The notes under the pieces were generated by a model that saw nothing but the letters and a program-made list of their open reading frames with translations, was not told the DNA's origin and ran no database searches. This document shows positions 1 through 7,709 of a stretch of 18,882 nucleotides of DNA, one piece after another. Each line of letters starts with the position of its first letter. Within the stretch, counting starts at the first letter, position 1. Position numbers and translations under genes: made by a program. Source of the DNA: an uncultured bacterium (GTDB lineage Bacteria > Gemmatimonadota > Gemmatimonadetes > Longimicrobiales > RSA9); contig CALKIP010000034.1 in assembly GCA_937995995.1 (NCBI GenBank), forward strand, positions 1 to 18,882, read 5' to 3'.

Positions 1-130
1 TCGTCGTCTTGCCGCAGCCGCTGGGGCCAAGAAGGGTCAGGAACTCGCCGCGCTTGACCTCGAGAGAGAGGTTGGTGACGGCGACGACATCGTCGTCGAA
101 GCGCTTGTGGATCGACTCGAGCTTCAGCAT
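1..130 (-). CDS. ABC transporter ATP-binding protein, N-terminal 43 codons (partial)
   Basis: Reading the minus strand from the ATG at 130 gives 43 residues before the window edge. The fragment begins like the usual ABC ATPase first strand (MLKLESIHKRF) and reaches the Walker A loop GPSGCGKTT at residues 35-43, which binds ATP phosphates. The rest of the nucleotide-binding domain lies outside the window. It starts 52 bp after the stop of the solute-binding lipoprotein on the same strand, so it is most likely the energising subunit of the same importer. The family is probably the ferric-iron, putrescine/spermidine or aminoethylphosphonate group, judged from the binding protein. Substrate cannot be decided from the fragment, and no permease gene is visible here. 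Confidence 0.9.
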   Translation of the reverse strand, partial: MLKLESIHKRFDDDVVAVTNLSLEVKRGEFLTLLGPSGCGKTT

Positions 131-182
131 CGAGGGCTCACAACCCGTCCGTCCGAACCAAACTTCTCACGCACGCGTGGAC

Positions 183-1406
183 TCACCTTCCGCCGCGCCC
201 GCGAATGTTCTCGTCCCAGTAGCGCATCCACTCGGACGTCTTCTCCTGGAGCAGCGCCCAGTCGAGCGGCTCGGCCACGAGCTGCGCCTGGGCGCGTGTC
301 AACCACTCGGGGAGCGATTCCGCCGGGATGTCCGTGCGCGCGGGGATGCGGAAATGCTCGCGCGCGGCGAGCACGACGCCCTCCTCCCCGCCCACGAACT
401 CGATGAACTCTCGCGCCAGTTCCGGGTTCGGCGCGCCCTCGACGACCGCGATCCCGTCGACGACGAGCGGCGTGCCGCTCGTCGGGATCACGTAATCGAT
501 CGGCAGACCGGTCCGCGCCTTCAGGTGCTCGATGTCCGGCATCGTCCAGAGCGTGACCAGCCCCTCCTGACGCGCGAGCTTCTGGTAGAGGAGCGTCGGG
601 TTCAGTACGTACTCCTTGGTCTGCGCATCCAGCCTGCGCAGCCATTCCATCCCCTGCTCGGTCTCCCCGGTCTCGCGCAGTGAGCGGTGCACGATCATCC
701 CGAAGATCGTGCGCATCGTCCCACTCGCGAGAGGGTCGCGGATCAGGACCTGGTCCTTCCACTTCGGGTCGAGGACGTCGTCCCAGTCGCGCGGCGCCTC
801 CTCCGCCGAGAGGACCTCGCTGTTGTAGGCGATGACCTCCGGCGTGATGTAGGTGCCGAACCAGCGGCCGGCGTCGTCCCTGGCCTCGGCAGGGATGGCA
901 TCCGCCCACGACGGCGCGTACTCGGCCAGCAGCCCCTCGGCCGCCGCGTCCTCGAACATCGCCGCCGGCGCGCCCCACCAGACGTCGGCCTGTGGGTTCG
1001 CCCGCTCCGAACGCAGACGGTCCAGCACCTCCTGTGAGCCCATGTCGATCCACTGCACGTCGACGTCCGGGTGCATGGCCTCGAAACGCTCCTCGAACGC
1101 CTCGAGCATGTCGCGGCCGTGCGGACTGTAGACGACGAGGGGAGTGCGGCCATCTCCCGCCCCGCACCCCGCCGCGCCCAGTGCGAGCGCGAGGGCGAGC
1201 GCGGGCGCGAGGGTTTTCGAACCGGGTAGTGATCGTGCGCCCCGTTCGCCCGACGCACTCCGCAGGATCCGCCCACACAGCCCCCCTGCTCCGAGAGCCC
1301 GGAGCACTCCGGCAACACCGCGCACCCCAACCACCCCCCCGCGCTCGCGCACGCGCCCGCGCTCGCCCGGGCCGTTCCCTGACCGCCCGTCCAAGTTCAT
1401 CATCAT
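183..1406 (-). CDS. Extracellular solute-binding lipoprotein (iron/polyamine-type ABC importer)
   Basis: This is a periplasmic binding protein of the ferric-iron/2-aminoethylphosphonate class. It captures a substrate and delivers it to an ABC permease. The mature part opens with TPLVVYSPHGRDMLEAFEER, continues with a QADVWWGAP segment and a GTYITPEVIAYNSEVL hinge region, and ends in helices, as in AfuA/FutA-like proteins. A lipobox (LGAAGC) places the lipidated cysteine at residue 81 if the first ATG is used. That leaves an unusually long Arg/Gly-rich leader before an ordinary signal peptide (roughly residues 57-80). The ATG at 1404-1406 overlaps the TGA of the upstream PIG-L gene (ATGA), which favours translational coupling. 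A later GTG start would give a normal leader, so the start is uncertain. The ABC ATPase gene follows 52 bp downstream. Ligand is not determined. Confidence 0.85.
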   Translation of the reverse strand: MMMNLDGRSGNGPGERGRVRERGGVVGVRGVAGVLRALGAGGLCGRILRSASGERGARSLPGSKTLAPALALALALGAAGCGAGDGRTPLVVYSPHGRDMLEAFEERFEAMHPDVDVQWIDMGSQEVLDRLRSERANPQADVWWGAPAAMFEDAAAEGLLAEYAPSWADAIPAEARDDAGRWFGTYITPEVIAYNSEVLSAEEAPRDWDDVLDPKWKDQVLIRDPLASGTMRTIFGMIVHRSLRETGETEQGMEWLRRLDAQTKEYVLNPTLLYQKLARQEGLVTLWTMPDIEHLKARTGLPIDYVIPTSGTPLVVDGIAVVEGAPNPELAREFIEFVGGEEGVVLAAREHFRIPARTDIPAESLPEWLTRAQAQLVAEPLDWALLQEKTSEWMRYWDENIRGRGGR

Positions 1407-4111
1407 TCCCGTACTCCCAACGCCAGCAAGTTCGCAAACAGCCTGTAGGCCCCCGGCACCCCCGCCGGCAGTTGCCGGAAGAAGGCCAGCCCCGTGTACA
1501 CGTACGTCCCTTCGCCATGGGGCGCGATCAGCAGCGCGCCGCGCAGCGGACCCTCGCCCGGGTCGCTCATCTCGAGGAGCGGCGTGTAGCGCTCATCCCA
1601 GGTACGCGGAAAGTACAGCCCGCGTTCCTGCACCCACCCCTCGAAGTCGGCCGGGCCGATGCGGTTCGGCCACGAGAGGATGGGGTGCGATGGGTCGAGA
1701 AGCCGTACGGGCGCGGTCTCGTCGGTGACGCGGTCATGCGGCCGCGCGATCTCGAGCGGGTACGGGGCGAGGTCGCTGCCGGAGAAGCGGTACTGGTTGT
1801 ACTGCACGATCAGCGTGCCGCCGCGCTCGACGTACTCGAGCACCTTGCGGTTCTGCTGCCGCAGCTCGGGCCGGTGCTCGTACGCACGGATCCCCGTGAT
1901 GACGACGTCGTACGCATCCAAGTCGACCGCGGCGAGATCGGCCGGATTGATCAGGTCGTAGGCGACGCCGAGTTGGTCCAGCGCCTCCGGGACACGGTCG
2001 CCGGCGCCGACGATGTAGCCGACGCGGAGCCCGGCGGGCACGGCGACGTCGAGCGCCTGCACCGTGGCGACGGCATCCGGGTAGCGAGCGCGCGGCTGGA
2101 GGTGCGGGTAGTCGATCAGCTCGTAGCCGCGGTCGTAGCGGCGGCCATTTTCGGCCTCGAAGATGGCGCCGAGCTCGTACGCGCCCGCGGCGACGTCCTC
2201 GGGTGGGGTCACGCGGAACTCGAAGACGCGGCTCTCGCCCTGTGCCGCGAAGCGAACGGGCACGGAAGCGGGCTCTGCGCGCCACCCGGCGGGCAGGTCC
2301 AGCCGCAGCATGCCGCCGATCCCCTCGGGCGCCTCTCCGGTGAGGCGGACGCGGAATGCAATGCCGGAGGCGGCAGCCGCCGCCTTGTACGATCCCTCAC
2401 CGTCCAGCGGCAGCACGGCCACACCCGGCTCCAGCGCGACGGAGACGGCCGGGACCACCCGGACCGGCCGGCGACTCTCTCCCTCGGTCGAGCTCACGAG
2501 TCGGTAGGTGGCCTCGCGCTCGATTGGCAGACGGGCGCCGTCCAGCGCGACGAGCGCGTGCGCCTGCACCTCCGCCGGCTGGAACGGGAGTCCGCGCAGA
2601 GCGACGTCGTCCGGCCAGTGGTAGAGGTCGCCGTCGCGGGGCTCGTGCAGATAGTACGGCTCCGTCGAAGGCGCATCGGCCGGCACCGTCACCTCGAAGC
2701 GGCGCGTGCGCAGCGTGCCCGGCGCGAGTGGCTCGCCAGGCAGCTCGTCGAGCGGCGTCGCCGTCCAGCCGTCGGGGAGTACGGGCTCGAGAGCGCGCAC
2801 CGTGAGCGGCCGCACGCCGCCGTTCCACGCCGTGAGCTCGAGCGTGAAGGTCTGCCCCGGCACCACACGTTCGGCATCGGCAATGGCATCGATCACGATC
2901 CCGGCGGCAAGGCGGAGTGCCTCGCGCACGTCCTGTTGCTCGGCACCGATGTGGAAGGCCAGTGCGGAAGCGGACGCGACGGCCCCATAGTGCGCCGAGC
3001 GACCGTCGGTCCCACCGCGCCCTGTCCGCTCGGCCGCCGCGCCGTTCACGGCATCATCGGTGGTCCGCGCGAGCTCGTGCTCGGCGCGGTCGAGGAGCTC
3101 GAGCGCGCGCGTGAGCTCCGGGACCAATGCATCGGAGTCGAGCGGGTTGAACCGCGCGCGGACGTCGCGGGCGACGCCGTCGTACTCATCCAGCAGGCGG
3201 GTCACCGCGCCCGGCGCCTCGGCGGAACGCGCGCGCTGCGCGAGCGTGGTGTCGACGCCGAGGAAGATCGAGGGCTCGTTCGGCGTCTCCATGTCCACGC
3301 GCTGTAGCGAAACCGTGTGCGGCCCAGGCTGTAGCGCGCGTCCCATGTCCTGTGAGCGGTGCCGCCCGCGGCTGGCCAGGGCGATCTGGTGCCACGACTT
3401 CCCGAGGAGCGGGTCGTACGTCCCGGCCTGGAGCGGCGTCGCGCCCTCGGGCGAGCCGCGCCAGAGCGACTGGTAGAGCTTCTTCGGGCGGTGCGGCGCG
3501 AGGCCTGCGGCCGCGAGCTCGGGGAAGCGGGATGCGTCGCCCGCGGCGCGGAACGCCTCCCGTGCGATGATCCCCGCCGCCTGGTGCTGCCCGTGCCCGT
3601 CGCGCGGAGTGCCGCTGAAGACTGCGACCACGACGTCCGGCCGGAAGCGGCGGATCACCGTGACCGCATCCTTCAGGATCGAGTCGCGCGGCCAGTGGCC
3701 GAACGCCTCGTCGGCGCTCTTCGAGAAGCCGTAGTCGTAGGCGCGCGTGAAGAACTGCACCGCGCCATCCAGCCGCCGCGCGGCGAGGAGCTCCTCGGAG
3801 CGGATCAGCCCGATCGACTCCTGCAGCTCGGGACCGATCCCGTTCTGCCCGCCGTCGCCGCGCGTGAGCGAGAGGTAGGCGACGTCCGCGCCGCCACCCA
3901 GTGCGAGCGTGGCGAGGACCGCGGTGTTCTCGTCGTCCGGGTGCGCGGCGATCATGAGCACGCGCTGAGTCGGCCCAATGCGGCGCAGCGTGAGCCCGAG
4001 CGCGGTCGCGCCCTCGTACTCCGTCGTCGGCTTCTGCGCGGCGGCGGGCCCGGCGGCGGCCATGACGGCCGCGAGCAGCAGACACGCCCGCGCAAAGTGT
4101 CGCTTTATCAT
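1403..4111 (-). CDS. Secreted PIG-L family deacetylase with C-terminal GATase1-like domain
   Basis: The 902-residue protein has a Sec signal peptide (residues 1-26, ending AAAQ). A LmbE/PIG-L N-acetyl-hydrolase domain follows. The metal-binding AHPDDE motif is at 56-61, GDGGQNGIG at about 85-93, and HGQHQAAG at 173-180 provides the other zinc histidine. Family members remove acetyl groups from N-acetylglucosaminyl substrates. The middle of the protein contains beta-rich segments of NEW3/NPCBM type (for example TFTLELTAWNGGVRPL). The last 200 residues look like a glutamine-amidotransferase-like/ThuA-like Rossmann domain (VGYIVGAGDRVPEAL, YDVVITGIRAYE). This long secreted form is common in Gemmatimonadota and Acidobacteriota, unlike the short cytoplasmic mycothiol/bacillithiol enzymes. 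There is no Shine-Dalgarno sequence before the ATG. Its stop overlaps the start of the binding-protein gene. The exact substrate is unknown; a secreted glycoconjugate or peptidoglycan sugar is a guess. Confidence 0.9.
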   Translation of the reverse strand: MIKRHFARACLLLAAVMAAAGPAAAQKPTTEYEGATALGLTLRRIGPTQRVLMIAAHPDDENTAVLATLALGGGADVAYLSLTRGDGGQNGIGPELQESIGLIRSEELLAARRLDGAVQFFTRAYDYGFSKSADEAFGHWPRDSILKDAVTVIRRFRPDVVVAVFSGTPRDGHGQHQAAGIIAREAFRAAGDASRFPELAAAGLAPHRPKKLYQSLWRGSPEGATPLQAGTYDPLLGKSWHQIALASRGRHRSQDMGRALQPGPHTVSLQRVDMETPNEPSIFLGVDTTLAQRARSAEAPGAVTRLLDEYDGVARDVRARFNPLDSDALVPELTRALELLDRAEHELARTTDDAVNGAAAERTGRGGTDGRSAHYGAVASASALAFHIGAEQQDVREALRLAAGIVIDAIADAERVVPGQTFTLELTAWNGGVRPLTVRALEPVLPDGWTATPLDELPGEPLAPGTLRTRRFEVTVPADAPSTEPYYLHEPRDGDLYHWPDDVALRGLPFQPAEVQAHALVALDGARLPIEREATYRLVSSTEGESRRPVRVVPAVSVALEPGVAVLPLDGEGSYKAAAAASGIAFRVRLTGEAPEGIGGMLRLDLPAGWRAEPASVPVRFAAQGESRVFEFRVTPPEDVAAGAYELGAIFEAENGRRYDRGYELIDYPHLQPRARYPDAVATVQALDVAVPAGLRVGYIVGAGDRVPEALDQLGVAYDLINPADLAAVDLDAYDVVITGIRAYEHRPELRQQNRKVLEYVERGGTLIVQYNQYRFSGSDLAPYPLEIARPHDRVTDETAPVRLLDPSHPILSWPNRIGPADFEGWVQERGLYFPRTWDERYTPLLEMSDPGEGPLRGALLIAPHGEGTYVYTGLAFFRQLPAGVPGAYRLFANLLALGVRE

Positions 4112-4118
4112 GTGCTGG

Positions 4119-4146
4119 AAGGTAGGGTGCCCCCAATACCACGCAA
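4119..4146 (-). promoter_or_regulatory. Candidate leaderless promoter of the PIG-L gene
   Basis: On the minus strand TTGCGT (4141-4146) and TACCTT (4119-4124) are separated by 16 bp. The -10-like hexamer ends only 7 nt before the ATG at 4111. No Shine-Dalgarno sequence precedes that ATG. This spacing is what a leaderless transcript would show. The hexamers are imperfect, so this is only a candidate. Confidence 0.35.
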
Positions 4147-4264
4147 GAGACGCGTTCTCGTGCGCGGCCGCGGAGTTCGTCCACGTACCTTCAATCGCTT
4201 TCGAGGCGAGGATGTTCCAGGGGGGCGAGGAGTGGCCGGAGGGGATCGGCCGGGGACCGGGCTA

Positions 4265-4801
4265 CTACAAGGCGCGTCCGGTCCGGTATTCGATCGCCGA
4301 TGCGAGGAGCACCTCGGCGATCGGCGCGACGAAGACCAGTTCCGGCATGAGAAGGGCTGCGGCGCCGATCAGGCCCGTCGCAGTCATCAATCGTTCCAAC
4401 TGACCGCGGCGCCCCCCGCCCAGGTGCGCACCGATGGGAATGAGCAGGGACTGCCCCACGACGGCCCCGGTAAACAACGATCCGAATCCGGAAGGGCCGC
4501 CTTGCGGCCGTACGTCGAGCTCGTACCCCAGGTACCCACCGAGCACCGTCCCCAGTACGGCGCCCCCAGCGGCGCCGACCACGATCCACGAACCGTACGC
4601 CGTCTCTTCCTCCGCATGCGGCACCGGAGCGAGTCCCGGCGCCTCGGCGGACTCGAACGCGACGGGCGGCGTGATGTCGAGCGTCGACGCCAGGTGCGGG
4701 GCCGCGTCGAAGGCGGTGGGAAGTACCGGGGCGCGCTGTGCGGTCAATGGGGCTGCGAACGCGAGCAGCATGACGAGCAGTGGGCAAACGCGTGCCTTCA
4801 T
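4265..4801 (-). CDS. Small secreted/membrane protein of unknown function
   Basis: I do not recognise a family. The 178-residue product starts with a clear signal peptide (MKARVCPLLVMLLAFAAPLTAQ). A Pro/Ala-rich stretch follows, then glycine-rich hydrophobic segments at roughly residues 70-92 (GAAGGAVLGTVLGGYLGYE), 105-125 and 140-165. Glycine-zipper-like spacing in the first segment resembles small outer-membrane-associated or membrane-inserting proteins. The start is chosen because GAGGAG lies 5 nt upstream of this ATG and the signal peptide begins here. The same frame stays open upstream for 126 more codons but has no comparable support. The gene lies between the FadL-type porin (223 bp upstream) and the PIG-L gene (153 bp downstream), all on one strand, so co-transcription is possible but not shown. 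Confidence 0.75.
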   Translation of the reverse strand: MKARVCPLLVMLLAFAAPLTAQRAPVLPTAFDAAPHLASTLDITPPVAFESAEAPGLAPVPHAEEETAYGSWIVVGAAGGAVLGTVLGGYLGYELDVRPQGGPSGFGSLFTGAVVGQSLLIPIGAHLGGGRRGQLERLMTATGLIGAAALLMPELVFVAPIAEVLLASAIEYRTGRAL

Positions 4802-5024
4802 GGATCTCCTCGGAAGAGTTCTTCGGGTAGGACTCGCCGTGGACGACGTCGACGACACTGCCGGTCCCGGAAACGTTGTACGCTTGGCGGCCCCCGCGCA
4901 AGTCGAGCGGAGCGAGGGCGAGTTGCGCCGATCTTCCCGCAAGCAGCCGTCCAGGACGACGCTCGCGCCGGTTCGGACCCGTTCCCGACGCCTCTTTCTC
5001 ACACCTCCACGACGGCCAGCCTCG

Positions 5025-6413
5025 TCACCGTCCGAGCCGGTAAACGAGTGTGGCGCCGAAGGCGAGGCCTCTGGACTCGTATTCGCCCACGTTGAGCTCG
5101 GCGGCGGTCTGTGTGCGGCTCGTTCGGGGCCGCACGCGGCCTCGCCGCTCGTTGGGGAAGATGTACTCGAAGCCCGCATCGGCGCGGAAGCGGTCGGAGA
5201 TGCGGTAGCCGGCGCCGATCGCCAGCGTCACGCGATCCACTTCGGGGAGCAGCGGTGTCACGGTCACGTCCGATGCCGCCGCGTCGTTGTAGACGATCCC
5301 GGTGCGCAGATCCCACCGGTCGCTCGCTTCGTAGTCGGCGCCGAGCCGGATGGTGCTGGTGTTCTCGAAATCGAGGATCAGCACCTCGTCGGGCGCGCGC
5401 TGGAAATCGAGTGGCGCCTCGTCGAAGCTGTTCCAGCCGGTCCACTGGTAGTCGGCCACGACGGCGAAGCGGCGGTTGACCTGGTAGCGGGCACCGAGCA
5501 CGAGCTGGTTGGGAAGGGTGAGGTCGGTGCGGAGCCGCTGGTCGGAGAGCGGGCCGCCCGGCCCGAAGAGCGGGGCGAGCACCACGTCGACCGGCGTGCC
5601 CGCGGGCAGACCGAACGGGTTGCCGGGAGGAAGCGGAATCCCGGTCTCGATCTGGGTGAAGTCGGCGGTCCCGTCGTCGACATCGAGGTCCGCGGTGTGG
5701 AGATAGCGGATCCCAAATTCGAGACGCTCGTTCGCCCGGACGTGGGCACCGAGGTGGAACGTCGCCGTCCAGGCGTCGCCCTCGAGGCGCAGATCGGCGA
5801 AGTCGGTACCCCGTGGGACGCCCAGCGCCGCGAAGGTCACATCCGTACCCGGGATCAGCGTCTCGGCCAGGTCCAGGCGCTGGTTGATCTCGACGCTACC
5901 ACTCACGATCGCCACGCCTGCACCGAGTGAAAAACGGCCCGGCACGATCTGGTAGGCGACGGTCGGCTGGATGTAGATGCCTCTCAACTCGTTGTCGTAG
6001 CCGACGAAGCGTCCCTCGAAATCGAGCGGCCATTCGGTCTTCAGGCCGTACGGCGCGTAGACGCCGAGCGCGAGAGCAAGCCGCGGCCCGGGCCGGACCG
6101 ATGCCCAACCGTGTGGCACCCAGGCAAGCGGCTGGGTGCTCTCGAAAGTGCCGCCACCCGCATCGAAGGTGAATTCACTCTCCGTCTGGATCGCGATGAT
6201 GCCCGCCGAGACGGCTCCGGTCTGCAGCGCGAGCGCGGCGGGGCTGTAGAACACCGCGGAGCCATCCGTACACGGCCCCGCCACGCCCGCACCACCACGC
6301 GCGAGCATACAGGCACTGTGGGTGTAGACGCTCAGCCCCTGGGCCGCTAGCGGCCGAACCGGGATCAGCAGGGCAAAGAGGGCCAGGCTGAGCAGTTTCG
6401 TGAGACTTTCCAC
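5025..6413 (-). CDS. FadL/OmpP1 (TodX) family outer-membrane transport protein
   Basis: This is predicted to be a beta-barrel channel that lets hydrophobic compounds such as long-chain fatty acids cross the outer membrane. The 462-residue precursor has a signal peptide ending RPLAAQ. It is followed by the typical plugged N-terminus: ARGGAGVAGPCTDGSAVFYS PAAL matches the family pattern of a glycine-rich segment then S-A-x-F-Y-x-P-A. Later alternating strands include the LKTEWPLDFEGRFVGYDNEL, FHLGAHVRANERLEFGIRYL and LVLGARYQVNRRFAVVADYQ regions, and the barrel ends with AFGATLVYRLGR. The GTG at 6411-6413 is chosen as start because GGAGGAG sits 7 nt upstream and the signal peptide starts at once. 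An upstream ATG at 6509 would add 32 residues read from repeat DNA. A cysteine pair near the N-terminus of the mature protein is slightly unusual. Confidence 0.88.
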   Translation of the reverse strand: MESLTKLLSLALFALLIPVRPLAAQGLSVYTHSACMLARGGAGVAGPCTDGSAVFYSPAALALQTGAVSAGIIAIQTESEFTFDAGGGTFESTQPLAWVPHGWASVRPGPRLALALGVYAPYGLKTEWPLDFEGRFVGYDNELRGIYIQPTVAYQIVPGRFSLGAGVAIVSGSVEINQRLDLAETLIPGTDVTFAALGVPRGTDFADLRLEGDAWTATFHLGAHVRANERLEFGIRYLHTADLDVDDGTADFTQIETGIPLPPGNPFGLPAGTPVDVVLAPLFGPGGPLSDQRLRTDLTLPNQLVLGARYQVNRRFAVVADYQWTGWNSFDEAPLDFQRAPDEVLILDFENTSTIRLGADYEASDRWDLRTGIVYNDAAASDVTVTPLLPEVDRVTLAIGAGYRISDRFRADAGFEYIFPNERRGRVRPRTSRTQTAAELNVGEYESRGLAFGATLVYRLGR

Positions 6414-6461
6414 CGCAGTTCTCCTCCATTTCCCCCTGAATGGAGGCCTGGACGGCAAGAG

Positions 6462-6515
6462 CCGGACCCACCCGGACGCCCACCCGGACCACGTTTCCAC
6501 CCGGACCACGTTTCA
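6462..6515. repeat. Clustered CCGGACC repeats upstream of the porin and FKBP genes
   Basis: Four copies of CCGGAC(C/G) occur at 6462, 6472, 6484 and 6501. The last two extend to CCGGACCACGTTTC and are 17 bp apart. The same word recurs in inverted orientation at 6653-6666 and again at the end of the proline dehydrogenase gene (9632-9645). It lies in the gap between the divergent porin and FKBP genes. Confidence 0.75.
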
Positions 6516-6666
6516 ATTTTCAAGATTTGGCGCTGAACGAAAACCCCGGTCGGCCGCAAACCACTTGGAATCGCGATTTTCGGGCACAAACCTCTCGCGG
6601 TGCCTTTCGGAAGGGGACGTCCGCATGGTAGAATCGGTCAATTGTGAAAATTGAAACGTGGTCCGG
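6501..6666. repeat. 166-bp element bounded by a 22-bp perfect inverted repeat
   Basis: The arm at 6501-6522 (beginning CCGGACCACGTTTCAA) is the exact reverse complement of 6645-6666. Pairing stops sharply at both ends of the arms. The 122-bp interior is noticeably poorer in G+C than the surrounding genes and has no coding sequence. I found no target-site duplication directly outside the arms. It could be a small non-autonomous mobile element or a structural repeat; it also supplies the DNA just upstream of the FKBP gene. Confidence 0.7.
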
Positions 6667-6712
6667 TCCCTGCGTGATGGGCCACCGCTTTTTCCCCGCA
6701 CGAGGAGCGTAC

Positions 6713-7144
6713 ATGAGCCGACAGGCGAAGACCGGCGACACCGTCGCCGTCCACTACACCGGCAAGCTGGACAACGGAACCGTCTTCGACAGCTCCCGCG
6801 AGGGTGAGCCGATCGAGTTCGAGCTCGGCAGCGGCACGGTGATCGGCGGATTCGAGGAAGCCGTGACCGGCATGACCATCGGTGAGAAGCGCGAGGTCCG
6901 GATCGAGCCCGATGACGCGTACGGCCAGCGGCGTGAAGATCTCAAGCTCGACGTACCGCGGGACCAGTTGCCGCACGAGGTCCAGCCGGAGGTCGGCCAG
7001 ATGCTCGCGATCCAGGTCGCGCCCGACCAGCAGGCACTGGCGCGCATCGCCGAGGTGGAGAGCGACTCGGTCACCCTCGACCTGAACCACCCGCTGGCAG
7101 GCGAGGCGCTGACGTTCGATATCGAGTTGATGGAGATACGGTAG
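6713..7144 (+). CDS. FKBP-type peptidyl-prolyl cis-trans isomerase, SlyD-like
   Basis: The product speeds prolyl bond rotation and probably acts as a cytoplasmic chaperone. At 143 residues it has the FKBP split by an insert-in-flap domain. FKBP strands are at residues 7-65 (DTVAVHYTGKLDNGTVFDSS, then VIGGFEEAVTGMTIGEKRE). The flap insertion runs from about 70 to 125 starting after PDDAYGQ. The closing SlyD signature is NHPLAGEALTFDIELMEIR. The histidine-rich metal-binding tail of E. coli SlyD is absent. The ATG at 6713 is preceded by GAGGAG at a good distance; the frame also stays open 23 codons upstream, but that part is read from the inverted-repeat arm and is not conserved-looking. A GC-rich hairpin directly follows the stop. 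Confidence 0.93.
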   Translation: MSRQAKTGDTVAVHYTGKLDNGTVFDSSREGEPIEFELGSGTVIGGFEEAVTGMTIGEKREVRIEPDDAYGQRREDLKLDVPRDQLPHEVQPEVGQMLAIQVAPDQQALARIAEVESDSVTLDLNHPLAGEALTFDIELMEIR

Positions 7145-7152
7145 ACGGATCG

Positions 7153-7179
7153 GGCGCTGCCGGCACGGCCGGCGGCGCC
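7153..7179 (+). terminator. Terminator-like hairpin after the FKBP gene
   Basis: A 12-bp stem with one G-U pair and an ACG loop begins 8 nt after the TAG stop. No run of T follows, so it may act as an mRNA 3'-end stabiliser or a Rho-assisted stop rather than a classic intrinsic terminator. Confidence 0.5.
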
Positions 7180-7196
7180 GATTCCGAGCCCAGTAG

Positions 7197-7261
7197 GCGG
7201 ACCTGGTCCGCAAGTTTCCAGGAGCAGGAGAGGGTCCCGTCCAGAAGCGGACCTGGTCGCG
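7197..7261. repeat. Direct repeat GCGGACCTGGTC, two copies 50 bp apart
   Basis: GCGGACCTGGTCCGC at 7197-7211 is a palindrome around one T. A second copy at 7247-7261 shares the first 12 bases. Both lie in the 192-bp gap between the FKBP gene and the small gene after it. They share the GGACC core with the other repeats in the window, but kinship is not established. Confidence 0.45.
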
Positions 7262-7336
7262 AACCCCGGTTCTGCTCCACCCCGCCTTACCGCCGCCCCA
7301 AGGCATGCGGGCAGGGTGCGCATGGAAGGAGGAACG

Positions 7337-7579
7337 GTGCCGAAAGAGCTGGAAGTCACCTGCGACGGCGGCGAGTGCACCTGGCAGTGGAACGCCAACG
7401 ACTACCCGGTCGATGAACTGACCATTCGCGTCCGAAACCGCAGCGGCGACATCGAGGTCCGGACCGTGCCGAACACCGGCCGGCTCGTGCTCCCCGACGA
7501 TCTTCAGGTCGATGAGATCGTCTCCACGGGTCGGGGCGGCGAAACGCGCGAGCGGCGCTGGCGCGGCCCGGGTGCTTAG
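7337..7579 (+). CDS. Small conserved-looking protein of unknown function, 80 residues
   Basis: I do not recognise the family. The protein is acidic to neutral and predicted mostly beta, without a signal peptide or membrane segment. Near the N-terminus it has two cysteines in CDGGECTWQW, which could form a disulfide or bind metal. The middle reads like short beta strands (DELTIRVRNRSGDIEVRTV) and the end is Arg-rich. The GTG at 7337 is preferred because AGGAGG lies 4 nt upstream; an ATG at 7322 and a GTG at 7316 in the same frame are alternatives without a comparable site. A real gene is favoured by the ribosome-binding site and by codon-like third-position GC. It sits between the FKBP gene and the convergent sfsA. 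Confidence 0.6.
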   Translation: MPKELEVTCDGGECTWQWNANDYPVDELTIRVRNRSGDIEVRTVPNTGRLVLPDDLQVDEIVSTGRGGETRERRWRGPGA

Positions 7580-7709
7580 CGCGCTGCTACGTGCCCCGGT
7601 CGTCCGGCTTCGATCGCAGGGATAGGAAGCAGACGGACAGCATCGATTCGGAGACGGCGGTTGGCGGGTTGCAGCCGACGGCACCCCGCCTTCCTCTGCC
7701 CACTCTCCC

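Noticed and set aside
992..3307. Long open frames on the plus strand opposite the PIG-L gene (and a similar one at 13112-15325 opposite the fusion gene)
   Set aside because: They mirror codons of strongly recognised minus-strand genes, have no motif or start signal, and are expected in high-GC DNA.
4802..5179. Upstream extension of the small secreted protein to 304 residues
   Set aside because: The extension would overlap the porin gene, is Arg/Ser-rich, and the internal ATG at 4801 has a strong ribosome-binding site and begins a signal peptide.
6609..6640. Promoter for the FKBP gene around TAGAAT in the inverted-repeat core
   Set aside because: The -10-like hexamer is fair, but no acceptable -35 element lies at a normal distance.
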